DNA from: Bradyrhizobium manausense
Lineage (GTDB): Bacteria > Pseudomonadota > Alphaproteobacteria > Rhizobiales > Xanthobacteraceae
Assembly: GCF_018130615.1 (NCBI RefSeq)
Contig: NZ_JAFCKB010000011.1
Location: 62,001 to 126,000 of the forward strand
Length of the DNA: 64,000 nucleotides
Direction: 5' to 3'
Made by a program: the position numbers and the translations under genes. The notes under the pieces are model-generated. The model did no database searches and was not told the DNA's origin. It saw only the letters and a list, made by a program, of their open reading frames with translations. Positions within the stretch are counted from its first letter, which is position 1, and each line of letters begins with the position of its first letter. Positions 25,756 to 37,677 of this stretch are shown here, piece by piece.

Positions 25756-26007
25756 TCAGCAACCGCGGCAAATGTTCTTCAGCTTTGCGGCGGTTCGAGC
25801 CTCTTCCGCAACGAATGGGTCCTTGGACCCTGACGATGGGGCACTATCGGTTTCGGCGGGCTTCTTGGCCTTTGGCGGAAACGCCGCATCGTAACAGGAG
25901 AGCCGGGCACTGGTGCTCTCGATCGCGCTGCAATTCGGTTCCGCTACGGAAGCGGCTAACGCAGATGTGCTTAATCCCGACGCGAGCAGGAGCGCCGCCG
26001 TCCGCAT
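25756..26007 (-). CDS. Small periplasmic protein with CYD motif
   Basis: This 83-residue protein has a signal peptide (MRTAALLLASGLSTSALAA). The mature part has CSAIESTSARLSCYDAAFP, a pattern of two Cys around RLxCYD seen in small periplasmic proteins, then a Lys/Pro/Ser-rich linker and KNICRGC at the end. ATG at 26007 is chosen to give the signal peptide; the frame extends upstream without it. Confidence 0.55.
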   Translation of the reverse strand: MRTAALLLASGLSTSALAASVAEPNCSAIESTSARLSCYDAAFPPKAKKPAETDSAPSSGSKDPFVAEEARTAAKLKNICRGC

Positions 26008-26041
26008 ACCGGATCGAGTTCTGCTCACACCGAAGGTCCCG

Positions 26042-26239
26042 TCATGATCCACCTTTGTTGACCCAAGAAGGACGCTGGCCGGTCCAGATTGGAAGAGCAT
26101 CCCACTCAGAGCAGCGCATCCGGCGCTCCTCACCCCCGACGCTCACGAAAACAAAAGGCGCATCGTCCCGGCCTGTTTTCGAGCCAACGAAAATTGCCGG
26201 AACGCCGTAGGCATCCCTGATGATTGCGGTGTTTGCCAT
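26042..26239 (-). CDS. Small hypothetical protein
   Basis: This 65-residue protein (MANTAIIRDAYGVPAIFVGS...) is rich in beta-forming residues and ends ALPIWTGQRPSWVNKGGS. A GGGAG ribosome site lies 6-7 bp before the ATG. No domain is recognised. Confidence 0.5.
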   Translation of the reverse strand: MANTAIIRDAYGVPAIFVGSKTGRDDAPFVFVSVGGEERRMRCSEWDALPIWTGQRPSWVNKGGS

Positions 26240-26317
26240 TATCGGCTCCCATTGGCCCAAACTTGCTCCAGGCATTCGATTTGCATTTTGAACGCATGGT
26301 TGCTGAACCGCTTGCAG

Positions 26318-26467
26318 CTACAGAATAGCCACAACCGCGATCAGCAGTGCGAGGAAGACCGGCACCAATAGCGGCGGCACAAGCCACTCGCGAATTTCGA
26401 ATTTGTCGGATTTTGACGTCTTACCGCCTTCACTGGGTTGAGGCGGGAGCGCAAAGCTCTCAGTCAC
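26318..26467 (-). CDS. Tiny tail-anchored membrane protein
   Basis: A 49-residue frame from GTG at 26467 reads MTESFALPPQPSEGG, then a charged stretch (KSDKFEIREW) and a 20-residue hydrophobic helix (LVPPLLVPVFLALLIAVVAI) to the stop. The soluble-head plus terminal-helix layout is coherent, but the ribosome site is weak. Confidence 0.4.
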   Translation of the reverse strand: MTESFALPPQPSEGGKTSKSDKFEIREWLVPPLLVPVFLALLIAVVAIL

Positions 26468-26827
26468 CGATAACAGCCACTAAGCGCGCGGTGATACCAA
26501 TCCTATAGCAGTCTTCTTACCACCAAGCCAGATCAATCTTGGTCCATTGCTGCCGAAAGTAGATTGGCAGTCGATTGCGTCTCCGGATCGGGCGGCTCAC
26601 TTCCAAAAAACGGCGGCGATCACCAACACGACCGGGATAGTCCCGAGTACGATCACGCCTTATGCGGAAGCCAATTTCGCCAGGCATTGGGAACTCCCGC
26701 CAAGGCAAGAGTGTAAGCTGTCCTTCTGCCCCAGATAGACGCTTTAAGCACGCTGCATGATTGACCATTTTCCAAACCTTCGCAGGCCCGCATCGAAATC
26801 AAAACACAGGGGACGGGCGGCTGGCCA
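26468..26827. other. Intergenic stretch without a supported gene
   Basis: About 360 bp. Short frames on both strands overlap and lack start signals. No repeats or hairpins were noticed. Confidence 0.35.
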
Positions 26828-27223
26828 TCATCCGGTGAGAGCATGGAGATGCTGGCCGAGCTGCCTCTGCACATAGGGCTTGGCCAGGAAGCGGGCTCCG
26901 GCGGGAAGATCCTCGACGGCAGGTTCTACCTGGCCCGAAGTGACCAGCAGTGCGATCGGAGGCCAACGGTCGCGAACGGTGGCTAGAAGTCCCAGGCCAT
27001 CCATCGAGCCGGGCATCTGGATATCGGTAAATACGATCGCTATATCGGCGGTGTTCTCCAGGAGCTCGATTGCGTGATCCGCATCGGCGGCCTCTATGAC
27101 CTCGTAGCCCAGCTCGCGTACCATCTCAGCCGCGTTCAGACGAATGAGGAACTCGTCCTCGACTATCAAAACAACAAATTTGTGAGCCACCGAATGGGGG
27201 TACTTTACTCTAGAGGTCAACAC
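26828..27223 (-). CDS. Single-domain response regulator
   Basis: This 131-residue receiver has acidic residues in IVEDEFL, phospho-acceptor D67 (VFTDIQMPG), the Thr/Ser position VTSGQ and the conserved Lys in FLAKPY. It begins at GTG (27223) with GGGAG 7-8 bp upstream; GTG at 27190 is an alternative. It is divergent from a histidine kinase and the two may form a signalling pair, although single-domain regulators often act on distant kinases. Confidence 0.85.
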   Translation of the reverse strand: MLTSRVKYPHSVAHKFVVLIVEDEFLIRLNAAEMVRELGYEVIEAADADHAIELLENTADIAIVFTDIQMPGSMDGLGLLATVRDRWPPIALLVTSGQVEPAVEDLPAGARFLAKPYVQRQLGQHLHALTG

Positions 27224-27313
27224 GCAACGGCTCCCGCCTCGCGTTGTTCCGAGAACATTCTATCTCTTCCAGAGTTGGGTCAGGAACCCAGATGCTCCCC
27301 TGAGTATAGTTCA

Positions 27314-28573
27314 ATGATAACCGACCTTAGCGGCGAAATCACCGCCGTTCAGCAAATCAATGCTGTTCCGAAAATTTTGGATGCCGTAACCCGCTTAACG
27401 GGCATGGGCTTCGTAGCGGTCGCCAGGGTGACCAGCGATCGCTGGTTGTGCTGTGCTGTTCGCGACAACATAGATTTCGGCCTCGTGGAAGGGAGCGAGC
27501 TTCGCGTCGAAACGACGATCTGCAATGAAATTCGCGGCCACGGCGAACTGGTTGTCATCGATGATGTCGAGACGGATTCCAGATTTTGCAATCACCCGAC
27601 GCCACGCATGTATGGCTTCAGGAGCTACATCTCAGCTCCGATCAAGCGTGCGAACGGAGACATCTGGGGCACGCTCTGCGCGATCGATCCGCGACCGCGT
27701 GAGTTAAATCGACCTGAGATCGTCGAAAGCTTGCGGCTTTTTGGGGAATTGATTGCTGCGCATTTGGATCTCAACGAGCGCTTCGAGCAATCTCAGGCCG
27801 ACCTTGCCAAGAGATCAGAAAGCCTGCTGGCCAGTGAGGTGGGGCGGCAGTCTGCCGAAGCGGACCTGAAAAGCACCCGAGCCGATCTTCTTGACGAACG
27901 GAAGACGTCGGAGCTGCGCGAGCAATTTATCGGCGTGCTGGGACACGACCTCCGCAATCCGCTGGCGTCCATAGCCGGCGGCATGCGTGTTCTCCTCAAG
28001 AATGCGAATAGCGAGCGAGCGCCCAACATCGTCGCATCAATCCAGAAATCCGTGATGCGAATGGCGGGTCTGGTGGACAACATCATGGATTTTGCCCGCG
28101 GCCGCCTCGGCGGCGGATTGACGATCAGGCCCGACGCAAACGAGCCACTGACCCCCGTGATCGAACACGTCATCAACGAAATGCGTCTGGCGTGGCCAAG
28201 CCTTAACATCGAGACCGATATTGCCCTAAACGAGCCGGTTCGATGCGATCGCATCAAGATCAGCCAATTGTTCTCCAATTTACTCGGGAATGCGGTCACC
28301 TATGGCGACATCGACAAGCCAATCATTGTTTCGGCAAGGACGAGCGATGGAAGATTTACCCTCAGGGTGACAAACTACGGTACGCCGATCTCGGACAAGG
28401 CGATGCAAAGCCTGTTTCTGCCTTACACCCGCGGCGACCGTCCCAGCCAGCAAGGTTTAGGTCTCGGCCTCTACATCGCATCCGAGATTGCGCGAGCCCA
28501 TGACGGGACGCTTAAGGTCGTCTCGAGCGGCATAGAGACAATTTTTGAGTTCAGCATGCCTGCAACGACTTAG
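27314..28573 (+). CDS. GAF-domain histidine kinase
   Basis: This 419-residue kinase has an N-terminal GAF sensor (ILDAVTRLTGMGFVAVARV...VIDDVETDSRF...YISAPIKRANGDIWGTLCAI), a coiled-coil linker (about 160-215), the H-box GVLGHDLRNPLASI, the N-box QLFSNLLGNAVTYG and the ATP lid region QGLGLGLYIASEIARAHDG. No membrane helix is present, so it is cytoplasmic. The frame extends upstream to 27074, but ATG at 27314 clears the divergent regulator gene. The stop TAG is part of the TTAG target duplicated by the adjacent IS701 element. Confidence 0.85.
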   Translation: MITDLSGEITAVQQINAVPKILDAVTRLTGMGFVAVARVTSDRWLCCAVRDNIDFGLVEGSELRVETTICNEIRGHGELVVIDDVETDSRFCNHPTPRMYGFRSYISAPIKRANGDIWGTLCAIDPRPRELNRPEIVESLRLFGELIAAHLDLNERFEQSQADLAKRSESLLASEVGRQSAEADLKSTRADLLDERKTSELREQFIGVLGHDLRNPLASIAGGMRVLLKNANSERAPNIVASIQKSVMRMAGLVDNIMDFARGRLGGGLTIRPDANEPLTPVIEHVINEMRLAWPSLNIETDIALNEPVRCDRIKISQLFSNLLGNAVTYGDIDKPIIVSARTSDGRFTLRVTNYGTPISDKAMQSLFLPYTRGDRPSQQGLGLGLYIASEIARAHDGTLKVVSSGIETIFEFSMPATT

Positions 28574-28609
28574 CACTACTTTGGCAGAATGTGTTTTGGC
28601 CGCTGTTTT

Positions 28610-29887
28610 TCAAGGATTTGCTTTCGGCAATATGGGCATTGCTGAGACGGCGGCCGAAGGATGAGATCGACGATAGCGTGACGTACGGCGGGCATGGTTG
28701 GTTGAGGCGGAGGCCCGTTGATTCTTTTTTTTCCGCCCCGCGTTTGCGAGGCGACGATGTTGCAAAAAGGCGTAGGCAATCATTGTCATAAGGGCGTGGC
28801 GATGAAGACCTTGCCATGATCGCCCTTCGAAGTGATCAAGTCCAAGCTCCTCCTTCAACTGTTGATGCGCCTGCTCACAAATCCACCGTGCCTTGATGGT
28901 GGCGGCCAGCGTGCGCAGATCCGTCGTCGCCGGAAGATTGGCGAGATAGTATTTCTTCTCCCCGGAGGCACGTTGCTCGCCAATGAGCCAGGCTTCGTCG
29001 CCTGGGAGATGCTGCTGACCTTTATCCCATATCCGCTGCGGAGGGCCGTCGGCGGTGCGGACACGGAGAGCAGCAAATCGGGCTTTGAGCCGACCTTTCG
29101 TCCCGCTGCGCCAACTCACGGTTTTCCATTTGGCGCTGGCCAGCATTTGTTCTGCCGCAATCGATAAGATATCGGGCACGTGGTGCTTTCGTGGTTTCCC
29201 GCGGGCTTTGGTGATCGGCCAAATGAGCTTCACATCGACCGGATACACTTTCTGGTGCCGAGGGATACCGACCGCCCAGGCCAGCCCGCGCTCTGTTAGC
29301 CCTTGTCGAAACGGTGCGCTGAGGCCGTATCCTGCATCCGCCAGCACACATCCAAAGCGCATGTTGGCTGCCATCGCGCGGTCAATCTCGGCCAAAGCGA
29401 TCTCCGGCTTGGACCGTGGCGTTCGGTGTTCGACTGGCACGCGAGCGCGCTTCAACCGAGGCATGTCGCTTGTCCAGCTGTCGGGCAGAAAGAGACGTAA
29501 CGCGACCATTACTGGCACTTCGCCGCGCGCAAGCGTTAAAGACACCAGCGTTTGGCAATTTGCAGTTTTACCGAGAGCCGACGCGTATTGAGCCGCAACA
29601 CCGACCGATCGCTCACCCTTCTTCGGCAGTGAGGTGTCATCAATAACCAGCACCGCATCCCTGCCGCCGACAAGTCGGTCCGCCTGGTTGAGCAGCTCTG
29701 TCTCCAGCGGCGTCGCGTTCCAGACACCATCCGCAATGAAATGGTGCAACTGGTCGTAGTTGCTCGTGGCAAGGCGTTCCGCCATCGGCTGAACGCTCTT
29801 GCGATCGCCAGGACCGATCAATCCCGCAACATACAGAGGACACATCCGCTGCCGGGTCTTATGACCCAGCCGGTCCAAGAACGGCAT
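28610..29887 (-). pseudogene. IS701-family transposase, main part (split)
   Basis: The 425 residues seen hold the DDE-type domain: LVIDDTSLPKKG with the first Asp, VLADAGYG with the second, and EELGLDHFEGRSW with the Glu. PFLDRLGHKTRQRMCPLY is the usual start of the conserved region. The apparent ATG at 29887 arises from the IS21 insertion duplication. The true first 12 codons lie at 32544-32579. The joined frame gives about 437 residues, so only the insertion inactivates it. Confidence 0.88.
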
Positions 29888-29974
29888 CAGCCTGTCGCGC
29901 GGCGATCAGGATGGAAGGCAGCGTCAATCAAGGTGAGAGAGTTTCGCTGGGCTCGTGACGTAGGGAGGGCGTAG

Positions 29975-32412
<2,438 letters not shown>

Positions 32413-32541
32413 CGCTGCGCGACAATCAGAGTTCAACAAAACTCTTGCGCGCGACAATCATCGCGGCAATCATCATCAGGCCGCGACACTGCCTCGCCAT
32501 CCTAATTGCCGCGCACTTCCTACCCAGATTGCCGCGCTACA
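32413..32541 (+). repeat. Right-end multiple repeats of the IS21 element
   Basis: Between the istB stop and the tip, short repeats of the type GCGCGACAATCA, CGCGGCAATCATC and GATTGCCGCGC recur four or more times in two orientations. IS21 elements carry several transposase-binding repeats at each end, so these are likely IstA sites. Confidence 0.65.
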
Positions 32542-32543
32542 AT

Positions 32544-32579
32544 CAGCCAGCGTTCAAGTTCGTCTTCCCATCCCGGCAT
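32544..32579 (-). pseudogene. IS701 transposase, first 12 codons
   Basis: The minus-strand frame MPGWEDELERWL is the usual N-terminus of this transposase group. It continues in frame into the main part (MPFLDRLGHK) once the IS21 and one duplication copy are removed. GGAGGG lies about 8 bp upstream of the ATG. Confidence 0.85.
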
Positions 32580-32676
32580 GGTCAGCCCTCCAAGAGCCGA
32601 CCACCCATGAATCATTGAAAAATTGATTCGGGAATCCTATAAATCGCGGCAAGATCAATAATCTGCCAAAGTAGTG

Positions 32677-33438
32677 TTAGGACGCGGACTCATTAAGGCG
32701 CAGCCATAGCCGGATTGACGCGAGTTGAATGAATGCGAGGTAGTTGGCGGCGAGCCTATCGTAGTGCGTCGCCACCCGACGACATTGTTTGATCCTGTTG
32801 AAGAACCGCTCGACCTGGTTGCGAGCACGATAGAGATAAGGGCTGAAGCAAATCGGATCGCTGCGATTGCTTTTCGGCGGGATGTTTGCCCACGCGCCCT
32901 TCTTCATGGCAAGCTCCCTGATCCAGTCCGCATCATACCCACGGTCAGCAAGCAGCATCGACCCGGATTTCAGACGAGACAGCAGTTTTCCGGCGAGTCG
33001 AACGTCATGGGCCTCACCCGGGCTCAGCGCCAGCCGTACCGGCAGACCATTGCCATCGACCACCGCATGGATTTTGCTCGTCAAGCCGCCGCGGGACCTT
33101 CCCATCGATTGGCGCTGGTTCCTTGTGATGCAGGCTCCATGCTGATGCACGCGGACAATGGAGGTGTCGATCATTTGGACAGCGGCATCATGGGCAGTGG
33201 CAAGCGCTCCTATGATGCGGCCCCAAACATTGGCCCGCCGCCACCTAACGAAACGGTTGTAGCAAGTGGTGTATGGGCCAAACGCCGTCGGAAGATCACG
33301 CCAGGGTGCTCCTGATCGGAGGACCCAGAAGATGCCATTCAGGACCCGTCTGTCGTTCACCCGAGGAACGCCACGCGGCTTGTTCGGCAGCATCGGCTTG
33401 ATGGCGGTCCATTCACGGTCGGCGAGTTCGTAGCGCAT
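32677..33438 (-). CDS. IS5-family transposase, copy 1
   Basis: This 253-residue transposase (MRYELADREW...) has the IS5 N-terminal region LPNKPRGVPRVNDRRVLNGI. The DDE core is visible as MIDTSIVRVHQH, LLADRGYDADWI and the YREK-like NQVERFFNRIKQCRR. The stop TAA lies in the TTAG duplicated by the neighbouring IS701, so the stop predates that insertion and the IS end here is not resolved. About nine in ten residues match copy 2 at 34924-35754. Confidence 0.85.
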   Translation of the reverse strand: MRYELADREWTAIKPMLPNKPRGVPRVNDRRVLNGIFWVLRSGAPWRDLPTAFGPYTTCYNRFVRWRRANVWGRIIGALATAHDAAVQMIDTSIVRVHQHGACITRNQRQSMGRSRGGLTSKIHAVVDGNGLPVRLALSPGEAHDVRLAGKLLSRLKSGSMLLADRGYDADWIRELAMKKGAWANIPPKSNRSDPICFSPYLYRARNQVERFFNRIKQCRRVATHYDRLAANYLAFIQLASIRLWLRLNESAS

Positions 33439-33735
33439 GATTCGAGTCCCCAGTTCGGGACCTTGAATCACGGCAGTCCGGCCAAGCGCAACTCTCCTGG
33501 CCCGCTCTTGGTACGGCGCTTACGGACAGGAGCGGACATCAACCAGTCCTCAACCCCTGCCAAACGCGTCGAAAATGACCCAGAGCTGACTCGTTATGCT
33601 GTTAGCGTTCGGGGGCCTGTAGGGGCCGAACGCCGTGTCGTCCAGACGTGTCTCGCGTCGAGCCGCATAGTACGCATGTGCTCGGAAGGGCTTCAGTTCA
33701 AGGTTCAATACCCCTAATTGCGCAGGTTTGGGCTG

Positions 33736-34452
33736 TCAAAGTTTTTCATCCCTGAGATGGAGATACTCTGGCGTGAAGTCCGCCAGCTCCTCCAGCTCCT
33801 TCCGTCGGAGCAGCGTCAACGTGCGCCTCTCCCACTCAATGAGTCGGAGTTGTCTTAGCTCCTGTATAGTCCGATTGATGTGCACGACGGACAAACCGCA
33901 GGCATCCGCGATGTTCTGCTGGGTGAATGGAAGATAAAAGCTGGCGTTCTCCAGCAATCCGACGACTTCGAGTCGCGCCGCAAGCTCGCAGATGAGGTGC
34001 CCCACTCGTGAGCGCGCGTCGCGGGCAAGGCCTGCAATCCATTCGCGGTAAATCGCGGCATCGACAAGGGTCTCGCGCCAGAGCGCGTGAACCAGTCCGG
34101 GAGAGCTACTCAGGATATCATTGAGATAGGTGTGCGGCACAAAGCCAACGGTCGATGGACCCGCACTGCAAATATTGTGGTCCATGACGGGTAGCTGCAA
34201 AGTGTGCAGATCGGGCATATCGCCAGCCAGGTCGATCGACAGGATCTGGGCTCGGGTGCCGACGACCTTCTGACGAAACACAAACCCGCTCATCACGATG
34301 GCGCATCGGGACGCTCTGTCTCCTTCACGCACGATGTACTCGCCGTCAGTGAATTCCTTCACCGTATGGGGCATGTTCGCGAGCTTGGTCCGGTCCTCGT
34401 CGGAGAGTCCAACAACGGCTTGCAGCCGTTTGATCAATATTTTGCTTGGCAT
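33736..34452 (-). CDS. Crp/Fnr-family transcriptional regulator
   Basis: This 238-residue protein has an N-terminal cyclic-nucleotide-binding-like fold (EFTDGEYIVREGDRASRCAIVMSGFV) and a C-terminal HTH (TQQNIADACGLSVVHINRTIQELR). The FNR-type Cys cluster is absent, so oxygen sensing by Fe-S is unlikely. ATG at 34452 is chosen. It stands between two IS5 copies and may have travelled with them. Confidence 0.82.
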   Translation of the reverse strand: MPSKILIKRLQAVVGLSDEDRTKLANMPHTVKEFTDGEYIVREGDRASRCAIVMSGFVFRQKVVGTRAQILSIDLAGDMPDLHTLQLPVMDHNICSAGPSTVGFVPHTYLNDILSSSPGLVHALWRETLVDAAIYREWIAGLARDARSRVGHLICELAARLEVVGLLENASFYLPFTQQNIADACGLSVVHINRTIQELRQLRLIEWERRTLTLLRRKELEELADFTPEYLHLRDEKL

Positions 34453-34600
34453 TGCAGCACCCGAGTTCTGGGGCGGGAGCACAACACTCTCAGTTGCCAG
34501 CTACCCTGCATTAACGCCAGCAATGCTGATACGCTAACACAAAACTCCGGGGGAAACATGACCTCGGAGCTGTTAGCATTCTCGGCAGCAAACCACGCCC

Positions 34601-34849
34601 TTAGGAGGGAGGCTCAGATTGAAGTGCGGCAAACCGCAGAACGAAGAGCGTCCGGCCGTGTGGTAATGGACCGTCGGTTACCTTCATCTCCCACGGAATG
34701 TCCTTCCACAGATTTCCCATTGAGCCTTGTTTGATGATTTGGCCACTCATTTGCACGGCTTCAGCTTGTGCGGCTGCAATGTCGGGGAGCTCAGTGCCGG
34801 CATCATCCAGCGAAGAGCTGTCAGAGATATGGAAGAAGTAGCGCGGCAT
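34601..34849 (-). CDS. DUF6894-type small protein
   Basis: This 82-residue protein begins MPRYFFHISDSSSLDDAGTELPDIAAAQAEAVQ, the characteristic start of a very common rhizobial small-protein family (MPRYFFNV...D.xGxEL.dlxxAr.EA). The last third (HGRTLFVLRFAA) is beta-rich. The function is unknown. It lies between two IS5 copies. Confidence 0.75.
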   Translation of the reverse strand: MPRYFFHISDSSSLDDAGTELPDIAAAQAEAVQMSGQIIKQGSMGNLWKDIPWEMKVTDGPLPHGRTLFVLRFAALQSEPPS

Positions 34850-34923
34850 GCTGGCTCCGTCGCAGATTGGATCGGCCTCTAACGATGGTCATCCAAGGTT
34901 CCAAAATCAGCACAGCCATCCTG

Positions 34924-35754
34924 TCACCGCTTTGGCTGGTCTGCATTAACGCAAGTAAATTTCCAGCTTACCCCGGCTTCATGAAACACGTAGGGCGCGG
35001 ACTCATAACGCGCGGCCAGCCATAGACGGATGGATGCGAGTTGGACGAAGGCAAGGTAGTTTTCCGCAAGCCTATCGTAGCGCGTCGCGACCCGATGGCA
35101 TTGCTTGATCCTGTTGAAGAACCGTTCGACGCGATTGCGAGCGCGATAGAGGTAAGGGCTAAAGCAGATCGGATCGCTGCGGTTGCGTTTCGGCGGGATG
35201 TTGGCCCACGCGCCCTTCTTCATGGCAAGCTCTCTGATCCAGTCGGCGTCATAGCCACGGTCGGCAAGCAGCATTGATCCGGATTTGAGACGAGACAGCA
35301 GTTTTCCGGCTAGTCGAACGTCGTGCGCCTCGCCAGGGCTCAACGCGAGCCGAACAGGCAGACCATTGCCATCGACTACCGCATGGATCTTGCTCGTCAA
35401 GCCACCGCGTGATCTTCCCATCGACTGGTGCTGGTTCCTTCTAATGCAGGCCGCCTGCTGATGCACACGGACAATCGAGGTGTCGATCATCTGGACAGCG
35501 GCATCATGGGCAGTCGCAAGCGCATCTATGATATCGCCCCACACGCCCGCCCGTCGCCAACGAACGAACCGATTGTAGCAAGTCGTGTACGGTCCGAAGT
35601 TTTCTGGCAGGTCGCGCCATGGCGCTCCGGATCGCAATATCCAGAAGATACCATTGAGGACGCGACGGTCATTCACTCGTGGCACGCCGCGCGACTTATT
35701 CGGCAGCATCGGCTTAATGGCAAACCACTCATAGTCCGTGAGTTCGTAGCGCAT
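34924..35754 (-). CDS. IS5-family transposase, copy 2
   Basis: This 276-residue transposase is closely similar to copy 1, in the same orientation, with the same DDE motifs (MIDTSIVRVHQQ, LLADRGYDADWI, NRVERFFNRIKQC). The C-terminus runs on past YESAP for about 24 residues into flanking sequence, where copy 1 stops after NESAS. This suggests that the natural end is lost. Confidence 0.85.
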   Translation of the reverse strand: MRYELTDYEWFAIKPMLPNKSRGVPRVNDRRVLNGIFWILRSGAPWRDLPENFGPYTTCYNRFVRWRRAGVWGDIIDALATAHDAAVQMIDTSIVRVHQQAACIRRNQHQSMGRSRGGLTSKIHAVVDGNGLPVRLALSPGEAHDVRLAGKLLSRLKSGSMLLADRGYDADWIRELAMKKGAWANIPPKRNRSDPICFSPYLYRARNRVERFFNRIKQCHRVATRYDRLAENYLAFVQLASIRLWLAARYESAPYVFHEAGVSWKFTCVNADQPKR

Positions 35755-35959
35755 GATTCGGCCCCTCCCGTTGGGTGGCTTGAATCATGGCTCAGCTGTC
35801 GAGCTCAACTGGTCGCTATCCGTCCGAAAGCTGACCTATTATGCTCAACTTGAGTTTTGTGGTTCATGACCCACACCGGACCTTCTCGGGCCGGCTGCCA
35901 TGGTTCCTCATCATTTTCGCTTTGCGTTTGCCAACCTCAATCTCGGAGGGTTCAATGCT

Positions 35960-36721
35960 TCAGCCCGGCGTCATTCCCTTCGCTTTAATTATGGCGCTCG
36001 CTTCTGGCGACTTGAGATACCCGAGCAGCGCTTTTGCGGCATCTCCTTGCTTTGTGTCCGCGGCAGCAGCACCCGTAAAGACAACTTCCTGCTGCAGGTC
36101 CGCAGGGAATGGGCCGACGACGTCTAGTCCAGGGGCGGTGAGCACATTTAGCAAGAACACGCCTAGCTCAGCTTCGCCCTTTTCAACTGCCGCAACGATT
36201 TCGGCTGGTGCCGCTTTTGCCTGAAGCTTGCCCTTGATTGCCACGGCGACACCAAGTCGCTCGAATGCTTTCATCACTTGCGCACCTGCGGCGCTTGCCG
36301 GCAGTGTCGCAATCGACCGTGCATCGAGCAGCGCAGCCTTAAACGCGTCAGGTGTGCCGATGTTGGGCTTCGGAGCGCCAGCTCGCACCGCAACACCGAG
36401 GCCGACGCGCGCGACATCGGATGTAGTGCCGGCGGCGAACTTTGCACGTGCTGCTGCGTCCTGCATCACCTCGACCGGCACGACGCCGACGTCAAACGCC
36501 TTTCCCGACGTCGCCTCCTTGATCAAATTTGGGGTGGTGCCGAAGAAAATGTCTAGCTTGTGTCCAGAGACCTGCTCGAACTTTGGTTTCACCTCGGCCC
36601 ACACCGCGGTCATCGCGCCGCCCGCCAGAACGCGCAGCTCGGCTGCCTGACCCTTCTCGCCCAGAAATGTGACAAAGACTGACGCGAGGAATGCCGCGCG
36701 CGCAAAACTCAACACAGTCAT
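35960..36721 (-). CDS. ModA-like substrate-binding protein
   Basis: This 253-residue exported protein has a signal peptide (MTVLSFARAAFLASVFVTFLG...AAEL) and a type II periplasmic-binding fold: LRVLAGGAMTAVWAEVKPKFE, FFGTTPNLIKEATSGKAFDV, and YLKSPEASAIIKAKGMTPG at the end. This pattern is that of molybdate-binding-like proteins, often orphans in rhizobia. GGGGAG lies 7 bp before the ATG. No ModB or ModC gene is adjacent, so the ligand is open. Confidence 0.78.
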   Translation of the reverse strand: MTVLSFARAAFLASVFVTFLGEKGQAAELRVLAGGAMTAVWAEVKPKFEQVSGHKLDIFFGTTPNLIKEATSGKAFDVGVVPVEVMQDAAARAKFAAGTTSDVARVGLGVAVRAGAPKPNIGTPDAFKAALLDARSIATLPASAAGAQVMKAFERLGVAVAIKGKLQAKAAPAEIVAAVEKGEAELGVFLLNVLTAPGLDVVGPFPADLQQEVVFTGAAAADTKQGDAAKALLGYLKSPEASAIIKAKGMTPG

Positions 36722-36978
36722 GATGTGCTCCCCACACGAGTTCACGCAGCATAGCAGTTCCGACTGATCAGCGCCAATTGCCTGCGTGCATGCAGCGGGT
36801 CGCCTGTAGGTCCGAAAATGGCCCCTGGCTGACCTCAACCCAGAGCGTTGGCGCGTCTGCTTCTGAAGGGTGACCCGACCAAGTTCATGCTGGCCAGCGA
36901 GGGCAGCCTTTGACCTCGAGCGGAGGCGGTTGGGGACTTATCTATCCCGCTGGCGACGACAGAGGACCTCGACGCCGT

Positions 36979-37662
36979 TTACTGCTCGTCCAGTCCGAAG
37001 TCGAATGTTTGTGCTGGAGCAGCCTTCCGCACGACGGCAAACTGGTCGAGCGAAAATTCGAGCGACATCGAGGAAGAATTGAGGTCCGTGACTTCAAGCT
37101 TTAAAGTCTTGCCGGATTCCAACGCCGCGATCAGATCCGGCTTCGCAAGGTCCGCGGCGATGCAGATGTTGGTGAGGCAAAAGGCAAACGGAACTGGGGT
37201 CGGTTCTGAATGATCCACGGTTACTTGCACCCCACGCTGCAAGTTAACACCTTGAGGCACGAACAATTGCAAACGAGCCGGACCATCGGCGCGTTGGATC
37301 AAATCAACTCTCGCCACCACCTGATCGATTTCGTCGGTTGCGGCAGACGTTATTCGACAGATCGTAGTGTCCTCCGAAGATTCGAAGCAAAGCTTTCGCC
37401 ATCCCGAATAGTTCATCTGCGACGGAAGGCTGACCTGCGGAGGAGTGGCGTGCAGCTTTTGCGGCGGGCTCGTGCCCACAAGCTGTTGGGCCGTGCTGGT
37501 GGCTGACTGCTCCTCAAGGAACTGGCTTACGATTGGAGACCAAATTGGGACCGCGTCAGGGGGCCACAAATCGCGATATCGACCCGTGAGGCGCCGTCCT
37601 CGCGCCGTGAACAAGCCCGCATGCCACGGCTCAAACTGAACCGGCCGTAAACGGCCCGTCAT
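36979..37662 (-). pseudogene. IalB-family protein, 5' end lost
   Basis: Residues of about 85-227 show the invasion-associated locus B pattern: YSGWRKLCFESSEDTTICR, ARLQLFVPQGVNLQRGVQV, FCLTNICIAAD and QFAVVRKAAPAQTFDFGL. IalB proteins are exported and have a signal peptide; here the N-terminus (MTGRLRPVQFEPW...) has none. It runs through a GC hairpin (CGGGCCGTTTACGGCCGG) right next to the ISL3 end at 37678, so the original start was probably removed. Confidence 0.6.
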
Positions 37663-37677
37663 TCGGCCTGCAAATTT

